Shown here: in pieces, positions 38,436 to 52,817 of the stretch
How the letters are laid out: every line of letters starts with the position of its first letter
Position numbering within the stretch: position 1 is the stretch's first letter
NCBI GenBank assembly: GCA_022376465.1
Contig: JACDTU010000004.1
Span: forward strand, 620,001 to 684,000
Direction: 5' to 3'
DNA from: Cubamyces lactineus
Lineage: Eukaryota; Basidiomycota; Agaricomycetes; Polyporales; Polyporaceae
Length of the DNA: 64,000 nucleotides
Position numbers and translations under genes: made by a program
The notes under the pieces: model-generated
The model's input: the letters and a program-made list of their open reading frames with translations, nothing else
Database searches by the model: none
What the model was told of the DNA's origin: nothing

Positions 38436-41054
38436 CTAGCTGCGCCTGCCCGAATATCCCGACAGGGACAGCGTCCGCGAATGGCGGCGCGTCAAAGATG
38501 GCGAGAGCTGCGGGGACGCCGCCCCATCCGGCTTGTACGTCGTCGTATGATTCGCCGGGCCTGAGGACGCCCACTGCTTGCACAGCGAGGTGATGTCCGG
38601 ATGGCTGTATTGCGAGCGGCGTATCGCAGGCTCGGGCGGGATCTCTGCGGACGAGGTCATGCTGAGGGACGCAATGCGGCTGCGCCTGCGGGCAGACGAA
38701 GGTGAGGATGGGGTGTCGTCTCGTGAAGGTGGGTGTGCGTGCGGGTTGGGAATATGCATGGAGTCGGAGGCCGAGACCGTCGCGGCGTCGGCGATCGCGG
38801 AGAATGTAGAGCGCAAGCGTGCGAGGGACGGTCGTTTCGACACAGGCGGCCGCTGCGAGGTGGTGTCGTTCGGTGATGTGGACATGTACGACCTTGAGCG
38901 TCGGAGTGCGCCGCCTGCAAAGTCCCCTTCGTCGTCGCTGCTCGACGACAGGTACTTCGAGTCCCAGCTAGGCTCGCATTCCTGTAGAGTCGGTGTAGGT
39001 GACCCAGATTGACGCCTTCGGCGGTAACTGTCACTGTCCCTTCTGCTCTCGGGGGATTCGGACATGGCTTCCCTGCCTGCGCCAGTCTCGGTGCCATCTC
39101 CACGAACGACTCGGGCGGCATCGTTATCAATCTCGTCTTCAAGACCCTTCTCGGCGGAGGTATCTAGTGACTGTGGTGTGCGGCTCTGGTACTGCGGGAG
39201 GAATGTCCATACAAAGTCATGGCATGAGGCAAAGGCATGCTTAGCCGTCTCCAGGAATGGTAATGACTGGAAGACATGAACCTGGAGTCAAGGATGAGCA
39301 CATAGGATACGTACGTGCTACGTACTGTGCAACTCACCATATCTTCGTACAGTTCATGGCGAACTTCTACGCCGGCTAAGGCAGCCTTGTGCGCGAGGAG
39401 AGTTATCTCGTCGCGGAGGACCTCGACTTCTCCCGCTTGAATGAGTAGTGGCGGCAGCCCTTTGAAGTCGCCAAACAACGGGCTTGCGTACGGATGAGTA
39501 AGATATTTTTCCATATGCTCGCCCAAGTAGCATGCGACCGGGTTCAAGTGGTCACCTGGTTGAGGCATGGGAACGATGTCGTACTGCGCGTTACTCTCCC
39601 AAGACTCGCAGCTCATCGTGAGATCTTGGTGTAGGATGATGAGTATATGCGTGGCTCACGATGGAGGCTGAGATACGTACCTACCCAAGGAGACATCAGG
39701 ATGGCTCCAGAAGGTAAAGGGTAATCGTTGTCGCGAAGATACATGAGAAGTGCCAAAGCCAGACCACCTCCAGCACTGTCTCCCGCGACGACGATGTTCT
39801 CAGGAGGAACATGGAGCTCATCCACGAGCCTGAAGTAAGCAGTGACGGCATCGTGTAGAGGGCCCGGAAAGCGGGTCTCGGGTGCAAGTCGGTAGTCGAC
39901 AGCTGGATACAGTTTCAGCGCTGGGCAGAGTACTCCACTCCTGCAATTGTACGCACCAAATAATCGCGCATCCAGGTATTTTGCAAGAGGGATGGTGATC
40001 AGCCTGTGAGTTGCTGCGCTAAACATATAATATGCTCCTGCGGGGACATTCAGCCAACTGAAGAAGGGAGCAAAGGCGGCAGACGGACCACCGTGGAGGT
40101 ACAAGATTACCCGCTCTTTCCTCTTAGGTTTGCCGCTCATCTTGCCTTCCCTCCTTGCCTTCCATTCCGCTTGTAGGCGCTGCCATGTCTTCTTACCGAC
40201 AACCCATTCACCACAGAGCTCTCTACTGCCATCCTCGGCAGCATCTAAGTTCTCCAAGATGCCCCTCAATCGCCGCTTTGGCACAGTGAATGTAACCGGT
40301 GTTACGAGTGCGTCGGAAGGAACAGGGACTAGCCCGCCGATGCTCATGAGCATGCGGATGGTGTCCTGTCCAACGTGAGCGGAATAGACGACTCGGATGA
40401 GGAGGGTACACATACAATGTCGGTCAGATGAGAGTATCGACTGACTCCGCGCATCATACTTGACAGCAGCGTCATCTCTATCCCCCATGACTTGCGAGGT
40501 GGGCCCCATAGGTGATGAGAGAGTACATCCGCGGCCAACGTCGTCGCTGTCAAACGGAAAACATTGGTTAGAGTCGCGATCCGCCAAAGTGCCGGCAACG
40601 GAGCAAGACATGGACGGAATTAACGTCATCGGTCAGACTCAATTGAGACGGCCAATCTAAGATCACTACCCCGCATTCTCATCAATCAGTGCGGCACAGT
40701 GAGGTTAGCTTCCGACTCGAGCTCGAAAGCTAACAACATTGAGGTGTTGGGGGTGATCGAACACGCATATACCCGCGGAGAGAGCAAGCCAACGAAACGC
40801 GTATGCTCACCCTTTACTGCCGCAAAGGCGCCAAACTTCCACCAGTGCCATAGCCTCAGTGGTTGGCTCTCCCTTTGCTTCAGCTTGGGGTCTCCCACCC
40901 TAGATGACGGCGGCGGAGGGACACCGGGAGACTCAAAGTGCTTGAGAGCCTCCGGAGGGGTGGAAATATCGGAGGACCACCTCGCAAGGACATTAGGCTT
41001 GGGCTCCTCTGGCTGGGCAATGTCCGAGGACTTGTTTGAGAGGAACCAGCGCAT
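38436..41054 (-). CDS. HSL-type alpha/beta hydrolase with long disordered C-terminal tail
   Basis: An esterase/lipase of the hormone-sensitive-lipase (GDXG) family. From ATG 41054: MRWFLSNKSSDIAQPE, then a Pro/Ser linker. The core shows VILYLHGGPSAAFAPF (HGG oxyanion hole), VDYRLAPETRFPGPLHDA, VVAGDSAGGGLALALL (nucleophile Ser), the acid region ARGLPPLLIQAGEVEVLRDE, and VHVFQSL (catalytic His). After the catalytic His the reading frame goes on for about 250 residues rich in Ser, Arg and Pro (SESPESRRDSDSYRRRRQ, SGYSGRRS at the end) with no stop, so this tail is part of the same last exon. Six or more short introns are present. The tail looks like a phosphorylated regulatory or scaffold region. 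The substrate (sterol ester or other) is unknown. Confidence 0.83.
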
Positions 41055-43280
<2,226 letters not shown>

Positions 43281-44311
43281 AATGTCTCTTCTTCCGGATC
43301 CCAGCCGGCCTTTCTAAGATCTGATTTGGTCTTTATAGGTGGGGCGCAATGCGAGGTCGAGGTCCGCAGAGACGAAGGAAGGAAAACTCGCAGCGGCGCA
43401 GCAGCGAGCAAGGACTCGCGAAGCAAAGAAAACGGTCAGCTGCAGAGCGGCGTCTCGCACCTCCTGCGAAGGCTCAGCCAAAATGCGATCGTCCATCGCA
43501 GCGGCCCGCGCGCGCACGTGACCTCCTGACCAAGGGGAAATGGGCGGAGCACGGTCGCGCGGCTTGAGTCCTGCCCTCTCTGCTTGCGATTCCCTCCTTG
43601 CACTCGACGGACTGGTGCGTGGCGTGCGCTTTGCAGACCGGGAATAGCAACACCCTTTGCTACGGCGGCCTTCCGCGGAGGTTTGATCTCGAGATTCCAG
43701 GGCGGACGCCAAGGACAGGTGACGGACAGAAGGCAAGTCGTATTTCTGGCCGACTCGGAGCTCACGCGTACCAGGCGTGCGGATGGCAGCACTAGAGGGT
43801 CCGTTTCCAGTTGGGCCACGCGTAGTACTGTGATACCGCCTTGCTATCGCTGTGTCAGTGCATATACCATAAGTGCGCCGCCGTTCTCTTGAGGTTCGGC
43901 ATCGAGAACATCCATGCAAGTATTCATGATCGCGGCGGTGGTAAGCACGAGCGACGACGCAAACTTGTCTTTGCTCTACCTTGATGGTGAGCTTCCGGGA
44001 GTGACGTGAACCTGGTGGTTCTTAGACGGGTTGTCTGGGCTTAGGCTCAGGCTCAAGCTCAAGTCCAGAGCCATCTGGACGACGCGCTCGTTCCTAAGGC
44101 ATGCCTTTATTCGCGTCGATCAATGATCAGCTATGTATACCAGCGCACACCTGTGTCCGTAGCGTCCATATGACGAGGACTTCACAGGGGGTGGTCATGA
44201 TGCAGGACTGGTGAGCATCTCGTGCGCAACTACTCTGTCAACGTCTGCTCTGAAACGCATTCATTGAACATCCCAACTTGGAATCACCGCCACCGAAACG
44301 ACTCTGACGCC
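43281..44311. promoter_or_regulatory. Divergent promoter region of MetAP2 and Rib7
   Basis: About 1 kb between two genes transcribed apart. A CACGTG core lies at 43515-43520, about 235 bases upstream of the MetAP2 ATG. A 201-codon minus-strand frame across 43314-43919 is Arg/Ser-rich with no recognised motif and is taken as chance in GC-rich DNA. Confidence 0.45.
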
Positions 44312-45573
44312 ATGACAGGTATTAGCCACAACCACGAGATGTCCCCCCATTCAAGTGCTGCAAGTCAAACATTGCCCCGGCCCCCTTCCATCCTCCTTGA
44401 TCTATATGGTCTCTCTGTAACGCCAGAGGAGCACCCGTCCATATTCGATCCCTCGCGCGAAACGGCCCTACCGGGCCCTCGCAGCCCAGAGGCGGTCCGC
44501 CGCCCCTATGTCACCCTCACGTTCGCGCAATCACTTGACGCGAAGATCGCAGGGGCAGGTGGGAAGCAGCTCGCGCTGAGCGGCAAGGAGAGTCTAGTCA
44601 TGACCCATTGGTGAGTGAATCTGATGTTTGATGTGCCCATGTATTCCCTTCGAATCCGACACGAGACTACGAGACAGGATGCGCACGCTGCACGACGCGA
44701 TACTCATCGGGATCGGCACTGCATTAAACGACAACCCCCAGCTCAATAGTAAGCGTACTGAGTTGTATATGCATGTATACGGGAGCCGCTCAACGCAACG
44801 CACGATCGGGTGCATTTCTACTAGCCCGGCATTTGCCCCCTCTCCCTGCGGGGTACCCTCATGGGTACCGCCTCCCCCGGCCGATCGTTCTCGATACGCA
44901 TCTACGCCTGTCGCCGGACTGCAAGCTCCTGAAGAACTACCAAGCCGGACGTGGCCGCCGACCGTGGATTATCTGCGCGTCGCAGAACGTCGCAGACACC
45001 GAGACCTTTGCCCAGCGCGCTGCTGCCCTGCGACAAGCAGGTGCACGCATCGTCGAGCTGAGTGTCGATCAGTCCTCAGGTAAGTCTCCCTTGTTCTGTT
45101 TCCTTCCTCTCACTGCCTCCCGCGCTCGGTGCACGTATGATGGGTGCCCCGCCACCGGCGCGAATTTGCGAGACTAGAGCCTGAAACGATCGACAGGGTT
45201 AATTGCCATCCCCGATCTCCTCGCCGCACTCCGCGAGTCAGGAGTGCGTTCCCTCATGGTCGAGGGCGGCGCCCGGGTCATCCGCTCGTTTCTCTCCGCC
45301 GCGCAACGCTCCGCGGACGCAGGCACGCAGAAGGCCGTCGACGCGCTGGTCGTGACCGTCGCCCCGACGCTCGTGGGTTCCGCGGGGGTCGGTTACGGCA
45401 TGGAGTTGCACGCGGACGCAGTAAGTGTTGTGTTCTCCCTCCCAGCGGGAAATGGCGCAGGGGACATGGACGGTGTGTGGCTAATATAGCGCATCTCGAA
45501 GCTACCGACGTTTCAGCACGTCCGGACCGAGACGTTCGGCCCTGACGCCGTGACGGCCCTCAAGGTTGTATAG
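44312..45573 (+). CDS. RIB7 homologue: Riboflavin-pathway diaminopyrimidinone-ribosyl-phosphate reductase
   Basis: It reduces the ribosyl side chain of 2,5-diamino-6-ribosylamino-4(3H)-pyrimidinone 5'-phosphate with NADPH in riboflavin synthesis. Five exons (44312-44610, 44678-44748, 44825-45079, 45197-45420, 45490-45573) give 310 residues. The RibD_C reductase fold is clear: YVTLTFAQSLDAKIAG, HWMRTLHDAILIGIGT (rebuilt across intron 1), DNPQLNTRHLPPL, PIVLDTHLRL and MVEGGARVIRSFL. The end AVTALKVV matches the usual C-terminus. The ATG at 44312 is the first one in frame. The N-terminal 60 residues vary in the family. Confidence 0.93.
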
Positions 45574-47284
45574 GGGTGCAGGGAAGTCATGCCGATGAAG
45601 AGATAGCAGTGGGTGGCCTTGGGCGAAGAAGGCTCGACGGCTCGAAGCTGGAAGATCCGGCGCAGAGACACGCCTGCTACAGGAACCGCGCCCGGGTGGT
45701 GGAGATCGCGAGGTGAAGTCGAAGCGTGTCGTAGCTGTGTTGGCTAACCCAAATTGTGTCGACCGCCACGGCCTAAAAGCCGCACTAGCGTCCGCGTCTG
45801 CCAGCCATGGGCTGCGGCGCGTTGTATGCAGCAAGACAACAGCAGAGCCCCTTCCGACATGATATGACTCCAGCGAGGTGGGTACCGGTTTCCAGCGAAA
45901 AAATGCCGCGGGCGGGGTTGTGGGAGGTTCGAATCCCGTCTCCCCGCGAGCGTGGCGGGCAAGGGCACCGGCGATACACCCGATGCTTCCTTGATACAAA
46001 CGCGTCTGGTCATACTGTGACAGACGCGTAGAACCAGTCACACGGGCCCGTGGGGTGGCTGCCTCATCCTTGATCGCCAACCATGATCGCCACCAGAGCG
46101 GCGGCGACGGAGCTCGCAGCCAAGAGTGCTGGTGTGTCTGATAGAAGGCAGGCAGACGGGCACGATAAGGCCACCGAACTGCAGGAACCTGGGGAGGATG
46201 GCACGAGCAGTCCACGCGTCGTGTGGAGTGGGAGTGCGCGGAATGCGCAGGGCCTCGCGCTCGTAAGCAGGCTTGCTCGAGCCTGATGAAGCAGGCCGCA
46301 GTCAGCTATACACGCCCCGGTCGGGTTGCGTGCGAAGTGAGCGGATACTGCGCATGGCCAGGCGCGGGTAGAATGTATAGTGTATCGAGCAAAGAAGCCG
46401 CTGAATTACGGCTGAGGTAGGGCGAATCGCGCAGGCTCTGGAATTTGAATGAGGACGATGGGGAAATGTCTCGAGGAGACGAATTGCAGGCAACAAAGCG
46501 GCTAGCTGGAGACAAGCGAGCTCGATGCGAGGCTGGGTCATCGATGCTGGAGTGGACGACGTGATTGGTGTAATATGGTGCGTCATTGCAGACATTCTGG
46601 CTACTCGCAGTCTCGCACCAGAACCGGAAAGACGGACAGAGGATGGGGAAAGTTAGGGCGGTAAAGACACGCGCAAGCCTGATCAATTGTGCGGGTCGGG
46701 CGGTGGGCCCAGACTGATGCACACGGTGGTGTTCTGGAAGAGGAGAAGACGCAAGGTGAGGAGTAACTGGTGATGCTGGACGTGCAAGAGTGAATAAGAA
46801 GGGTCGAGAAGAGAGTTAACGTTGTGGTACTTGCCGTGTGTAAGTGATGATGTGCCTTGGCTTGCACCTTGGAGTACGCTTGGACGGATGAAGCGGGGAT
46901 GTGGCCAATAGGAGGGACGGAGGAGGGACGGGTGACGTCAGGACGAGGGAGGAGTTGTGCCAAAACACAGGCCGCCCTGGGCAGTGGCCGGCGCCGCGCC
47001 TGGGAGCTCCCTTGGCCGAGTCGGAGTCCACTTCAAATTCCAGTTCAGGCCATAGTCTATTCCCCCTCTCTCCTCACTCCATGGCCCTCGCGCCTCATCC
47101 ATAGTGCGCCTGCACGTATCCCGGAGCCATCGCCCTCAGCCCCCTCTTCTCTCCCACCCACTTCACCGCATACACCCACCTTTCTTCCCTCATCCTCCAC
47201 ATCCGCCCCCACCGCTAGAAGTTCATCTCGTCCATCCAAGGCATCTCGGTGCCTGCAGATCCTCAACATCTCCTTTTGAGCTTC
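45574..47284. other. Intergenic, about 1.7 kb, with a CT-rich leader upstream of the RhoGEF
   Basis: No conserved coding sequence is seen on either strand. The last 200 bases (about 47080-47280) are strongly pyrimidine-rich, forming the leader of the RhoGEF gene. An 11-base GGTTCGAATCC at 45926-45936 resembles a tRNA B box, but no tRNA can be folded around it. Several ORFs of 60-240 codons are low-complexity or shadow frames. Confidence 0.45.
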
Positions 47285-50200
47285 ATGGACGTTCAGCCCA
47301 TGTCCATTCACCACCATGCATCCATTCCAGCAGAGATCTTCAATCCTTACGACTCCCCGAAGGCGGCGCTCTTCTCGTCTCCTCGGGCCCTTGATGCGCG
47401 CATAACCGGTCCCATGCTCGCGTCGCCCTTCCCAGCGCCCGCCCGCAGTGCGCGCTCACCTAATGTATCCGCCCATCCCGGTACGTCGCCACCTCCACGC
47501 TCTCCTCGCGATCCCTTCCGTGCTCACGTTTTCATTTCAGTCCTCGCGGCATGCACGGATACGAGTTCCTCGGACGCTGCTTCGCAACATGATATCTCTC
47601 ACGCTTCTCAGTGTGCATCCCCTATCGCGCCCATCCGTGTTGACGCGAAGAACGGCGAAGAGAACAAAGATTCGGACGTTCATTCATCCCCGTCTGCCAC
47701 ACCGCCTCCTCTTCCTCCAAAGAGCCCGATACACGACCGTCGAAAGTCTGTCTCAATCCTCGTGCCTACCGACATCTCACCGGCCAAAGCCGTCTCCTCC
47801 CACTCTCAATCCGACTTCCGCCACTCGTATCGCGACACCGTCAATAGCGCCGCGACTTCCCCGGAAAGCGCGCCGACCGACCGGACGGTAATATCTTCCC
47901 TACATGTGTCTCCAAATGCACCTGCCGATGACAACCTGTCTTCATCAAAGGCCCCACACGTTCGTCCTTCCATGGAGCCATCGACGCGTAAAGCCTCTTC
48001 AGTCCGTGCTCGTAGGAACAAACTGCACAAACCCCGCCAGCACTCCCTGCCGTCACTGCCCCTAGGCCCTTCGCTCTTTAGCTCGTTGCTCTCGCGCGCC
48101 TTCGGGTCTCACGACGCTTTCCACGACCACAGTAGGTCGAGCAGCGGTACCAGCATGAGCGACAGGTCTTACCGACCGACTCGCAGCGTGAGCGACGGCG
48201 GGCACACTGGTTCCAAGAGGCCCTCGCCCAGCTCGCGAAGTAGCGACCTCACCGACAGTAGCTGCACGACGTCCAGCTCCGGGAGCACGTCATTGTCGTA
48301 CGCTTCAACCGCTTTGACGACCCCTGACTCCACCCCCTCGCTTTCGCCACACAACAGCACTAGGAGCGTTCGCACAAACAAACTTCACAAGCGTCGGCCG
48401 CCTTCTTCCCCCTCTGCCGCGTCGCAGTACCCACCTGGGTCCTTTGGTTCGGCTCTAGGCAGGTCGAAATCCACTCCAACTGGTCTAGGTCAGCGCGTGG
48501 AGAGGAGCAGAAATTGGTCAAGCGTTGAAGAAGCGCGACACGCTGCAGAGGAGGCCGAGTCCTTGGGCTACGGCCCGGACCCAACCTCATGGTACCCACC
48601 CGTAAGCTCCCTGGCTCGCTGCGCGTTATCTCCCGACACTGACGTGCTGCTTGTGCTATGTGCCCTCGGGATCATGTTCCATTCGAATGCGGTCTGTTAC
48701 GCTGTCAATCATGACATCACATGGGAACGTGGCGTGTACAGTCCACAGATCCCTCCCCTTCACGGCGCTCGACGCTGGATCCCATCTTCGAGGTTCGGCG
48801 GAAGGGCTCTTCGCGTGCGCTCGCGCAACTTGCGTGCACCGGTCTGTGCTCTAGCTCGGTTGCGGCCTTGTCTTCGCAGATTGCTCTGCAGGCAGAGCTG
48901 TCCGATCGTTTGTCAACCCTCGACGGGCACTCTTGGGACGAGCATGGCACGGAACACTTCAATCCCTACGTCGAATGCACGTCGCCTCCGGAGCTCGAGT
49001 CTGGCGACAGCTCCCCACATCGAGACGGACATTCGCCAACCTCCAGCCCGGACCCCCTTCGTCCCGACTCAGAGCGGAACAACGCTGGAGAGTCATCTTC
49101 CGGCTTTGCTGTGGTCAGCGGCTACCTGGACAGAAGCGAAGATGCTATGCGGCGCTGGACTCTGGCCATGGCGGACGTCCCTGATGAGGTCCTCGTGCAG
49201 CACCTGGAACGACTGCGGAAAGAAAGCATGGCTCTAGCACGCGGACACCTTCCTGGGCGCCGGAGCGCAGCACCCAGCCAGGTAGGCCACGGCGACGAAG
49301 AGTCGATGTTGGAGACCCGCGTCAGGCGATCGTCATTTTTCTTCGGAGGCCCCCGAGAAATGGGCATCTCTTCTCCTCGGTCACCGTCGCGCGCTCACTT
49401 CAGCGTGGGACACGACGATCGGGAGCTTGACGGCGACGAATCCGACGACGAAGCACTGTCTGAAGAAGACGACGAGGAAGACTGGAAGACGGCGCGGCAG
49501 GTCCTATTTTGTTGCCGAGAACTCGTGCAGACGGAGCGCAACTACCAAGCCCGCCTGCGCGAACTGGCGGCTACCGAGCTCTCATGCCACTATTCGTCTC
49601 TGGTCGCGAATTACGTCCCCGCGCTTCTTCGAGTGTCCGAGACGCTACTTACGCACCTCGTGGACGATCCTAGCGCGTGGGGCGTCAGCGCTGCCTTCAT
49701 CGGATGCGAAGAGGAACTCGAGGCGGCCTTCGTCGCATGGTCTGGCGTTGTCGGCGAATTCTTCATTGAAGATGCCCAACTCAAACCGACGCGGAAACTC
49801 ACGAAGAAGCTCTTGGACGAGACGCTCTCTAACCACGGCCACGACTCGCCCGCGCCAAGCATGCGAATGAATGCGCGAACACGCAGCCAGGGCGCTATGT
49901 CCCCCATGAAGCGCGACTCGTTGACAAGTCGCCGCCTGTCATCGACGATGTCCGACGTGGGTCATGGCGGTGAAGTCAGCTCGAGCATCGGGCATGGTAG
50001 CGGGATGTTCACTGCGGCGCTTGGCACAGGCCTTGCCTTTGGCCTCTCTGTCCCCCAGTCTCCGTCTTCTTTCGATTCCGATTTCTCTCCCGCAAGACCG
50101 AGCCAGGTGAGGAGCCTACATGGGCACGGCGGCCGGGCCAACGCATCGTCCATCGGTGGCCTTGGGCTCACTCGCGCTGTTACTGCGGTGAACGCGTGGA

Positions 50201-50689
50201 AACGCAAAAGCATGCCCTCGTCACTGAGCCATCTGCCGAGCCTGGTCGGCTCTGCGACATCGCCTGCCAGTCCGCATTCCCCCAGCCATGATCATGGTCA
50301 ACATCAGCATCACCACAACCAGCATCACCACCATTCGTCGAGCGCGAGCGCGCACGGTCATGGTCATGGTCACGGACATGGCCATGGCCACGGAAAGAAG
50401 CACTCGGAGCACGACAAGATAACCGTGAGGGACTTGGCTATTCAACCGACGCAGCGAGTCATGCGATACGTGTTGCAATACAGAGGTGAGCATACTGCAT
50501 CGGACTAAAGCGCCACGGATTTTCCGAGCTGACGGAAATGTCATAATAGACTTGCTGGATCACACCCCGACGACAAGTCCGTCTCGGGCGCTCGTCGAGC
50601 GGGCATACGAGATCGCGCTGCGCATTGCGAAGAAGTGCGACCGCGCGCAGACGCACGCAACGTTCCTCCGGCAACAGCACCAAAAGTGA
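47285..50689 (+). CDS. Rho guanine-nucleotide exchange factor (DH domain)
   Basis: It would activate a Rho-type GTPase in polarity or wall signalling. Four exons (47285-47480, 47541-48601, 48742-50485, 50550-50689) give 1,046 residues. The first two thirds are Ser/Pro-rich and disordered, with phospho-site-like runs. The DH domain begins near WKTARQVLFCCRELVQTERN (CR1) and ends with VRDLAIQPTQRVMRYVLQYR then DLLDHTP (CR3). Between them lies an insert of about 200 residues with Ser-rich and His-rich parts (HGHGHGHGHGHG). There is no PH domain after DH; the protein ends shortly after CR3 at FLRQQHQK. Similar DH proteins with large inserts are known in basidiomycetes, but the GTPase target cannot be told. 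Confidence 0.86.
50284..50412 (+). repeat. His-rich / (His-Gly) repeat inside the DH domain
   Basis: A run of CAT/CAC and GGT/GGC codons encodes a His-rich block followed by seven His-Gly pairs. At DNA level it is an imperfect 6-base repeat (ggtcat type). It sits in the insert that separates conserved regions of the DH domain. Confidence 0.8.
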
Positions 50690-51623
50690 AACGGTTCACG
50701 CGACGACTTACGACGACGACTTCATGATTACGACTCTTCATGACGCTCGCTTCGCAACCACCCCCTTCCACCTCCACATCCCCTCCCGCATCTGTTTCCC
50801 CCTCGCAACACCCTACCCCTTACCCCCTCTATCCCACTTGCATCGCCATCATCCATTCCACGAATCCTCGTTCCTGCACCCGAGCCGACCATCTATGTCA
50901 GCCCAACCGATATATATTTCATACTGTAAACTGTATCTTGGAAACCGTACGTCCTGTTGCTATGCTTCGACCGCACATACACGTCTTGGCATTTCCAACA
51001 CTTCTCCCTTGCATTTGACCCCTTATCCCCTTCCATACCATCCACCATCCCTCCCCCCTCCCTGCATTCATCTGCCGCCCTGTGTCTTCCGGCTCCCACC
51101 TGTGCCTTACGCCATTCGTTGTCGCGTTGTCCCCTGTCCTGCCGCTCTGTACGCATTCTCCGGCGACCGCGCCGCACCCCTCTCGATCCGCAATTGCACC
51201 CTCTCCCTCCTCCACCTGCATCCATCTTCGCACGTCTTCTTCCATTTATCCCTCTTTCCATCAGCAACATGTATTTATCAGTTTTTTGTAAGTTAGAGTC
51301 AAGCAATATGTTGTGTTGTTGGTTTCGGTCACGATCATCGCTTTGTGCCTGCGAACGCTGTCTGGTCAGAGTCAAAGGCCTCAAACAATCCTCTCAGATA
51401 AGTCAGGGGCATCGTTACGATTTGTCCGGACAAACAGAGGTGGGAATGAAACGAGTAGCTAGTATCGAACTGCGGCCTATCAGTAAACGTACTATTACAA
51501 CAGGAAAGCTCGGTATCCAAAATGCAGCAGAGCGTGGTATATGTACAACATCATAGTATACATGGGGAGGTAGACGTGACCGACCGGGAAGTACCAATTC
51601 CTAAATCTTGCGATCGACCGGAA
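50690..51623. other. Convergent 3' region with a 500-base pyrimidine-rich tract
   Basis: From about 50740 to 51290 the + strand is made almost wholly of C and T with scattered A (many CCCCTC/CCATCC runs), unlike the flanking DNA. It follows the RhoGEF stop by 50 bases and so is probably its 3'-UTR. Frames open across it are Pro/Leu/Ser/His-rich by composition, not genes. Confidence 0.5.
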
Positions 51624-52817
51624 TCACTGAAGATTGAAGACAGCAGGTAGACCTCGCCATAGCTCCCGACGCTTCTTCTCCGCCATGACTGTTATCTCGC
51701 TGGTGCACACCGAGCAGGGGAGTTCGTTGAATAGCGTGTCGAGGCGCATGCAGTCGTGCAAGATGTCGAGCGGATCGTCCATGGAGTTCGGCGCGTTCTC
51801 CTGGAAGTATTTCCAGCAGTCGTTCCGCGCCCGCGTGCACCCCTTCATGGCCCTCGAGCACCGCGACCCAAAGATGTCCGTCCCGATGGCCCGTGTGTAC
51901 GCCGCGAGGAGCTTCTGCCCGTGCACGAGGCGCATGAGGTCGCGCTTGTCGAGCAGCCGCCAGCGCGCGGTGCGCGCGCCAAAGCGGAGGTGCTTCCCGG
52001 GGTTCGCGCGGTACGCGTCCCAGTCCGCGTTCGTGCTGAGGAGCGCGAGCTGGTAGAACGCGGCGGGAAGGATGCTCGGGATGCCGTAGTCGCTCGCGAT
52101 CCGGATCGCGGACGCGGGCTCCGGGAGGCGGTCGTCGAGGTACCGCCCGTCGACCTTGCCCGTGAGCTGGAGGGAGTGCTCGGAGCGGAGGATGACGGCC
52201 TCGGCGCGGCGGGCGTCCCACTGCGCGAGCGTCTGCGGCCAGTCAGCCTCGAGGTTCTCGATGATGCGCCGCCGGAGCGCGTCGCACTCGTACTTCATCG
52301 CGAGCTTGAGCGCGCCCTCGACGAGCACGGGTGTGTTCGGGTCGAAACGCTTGTACGCGGTTCCCCTGCGTGGGAATGGTGGCGAATTAGTAAACGGGCG
52401 ATCTGTGTCTGGACGGGGAGAGAGTGGCGTGATGATGGAGGGCGCCGTCGGATGAGTGGGGACTACTTACAGGGGGTCGTAGAACATGGTGAGGAAGCTG
52501 ACGAGGTCTTCTGCGCTGTCGGGCATCTGGACGTGCGCGACGCCGTCGTACTCCTCTGCGATACGCGTGCTTGAGCCCTCGGCAAGAAGCGGAGGTATGG
52601 CGAACATGTCCGAGATGACAGGAGAATGCTTGCAGAGGATCGACCTGTGCACGCGGAAGTACTTGCGCGATCCATTTTGGTTGACGGCAGAGAGCACAAC
52701 GGTACCGTCGTCGTAGTACAACGCCGGATGTCGCTCGCTTGAGTCCTCCACTGAGCCGACACTGTCCAGTTCGGAACTGCTGCTGAGCGGAGAGTTCGGA
52801 GGTAGCTCGGTTGCCAT
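51624..52817 (-). CDS. BTB/POZ-domain protein
   Basis: Two exons (52817-52471, 52365-51624) give 362 residues. The N-terminal third is a BTB fold: YYDDGTVVLSAVNQNGSRKY, FRVHRSILCKHSPVISDMF, then VAHVQMPDSAEDLVSFLTMF. After the intron comes ALKLAMKYECDALRRRIIEN, the helix that follows BTB in this class, then a family-specific C-terminal half with paired Cys and His (CSRAMKGCTRARNDCWKYF, ELPCSVCTSEI) that could bind zinc. Agaricomycetes carry many such BTB proteins of unknown role; they are thought to act as Cullin-3 adaptors or transcription cofactors, but no such evidence is visible here. Confidence 0.9.

Noticed and set aside
43314..43919. 201-codon minus frame between MetAP2 and Rib7
   Set aside because: Composition is that of GC-rich noncoding DNA (Arg/Ser/Pro), no recognised fold, and it fills a divergent promoter region.
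45880..45970. tRNA-like GGTTCGAATCC (B-box) at 45926-45936
   Set aside because: The bases around it do not form a 5-bp T stem, and no A box or acceptor stem can be paired on either strand.
45502..46215. 237-codon minus frame downstream of Rib7
   Set aside because: Low-complexity Arg/Ser/Pro translation without motifs; overlaps the Rib7 end in antisense.
50625..51296. 223-codon + frame after the RhoGEF
   Set aside because: Arises from the C/T-rich tract; its Pro/Leu/Ser/His make-up reflects base composition.
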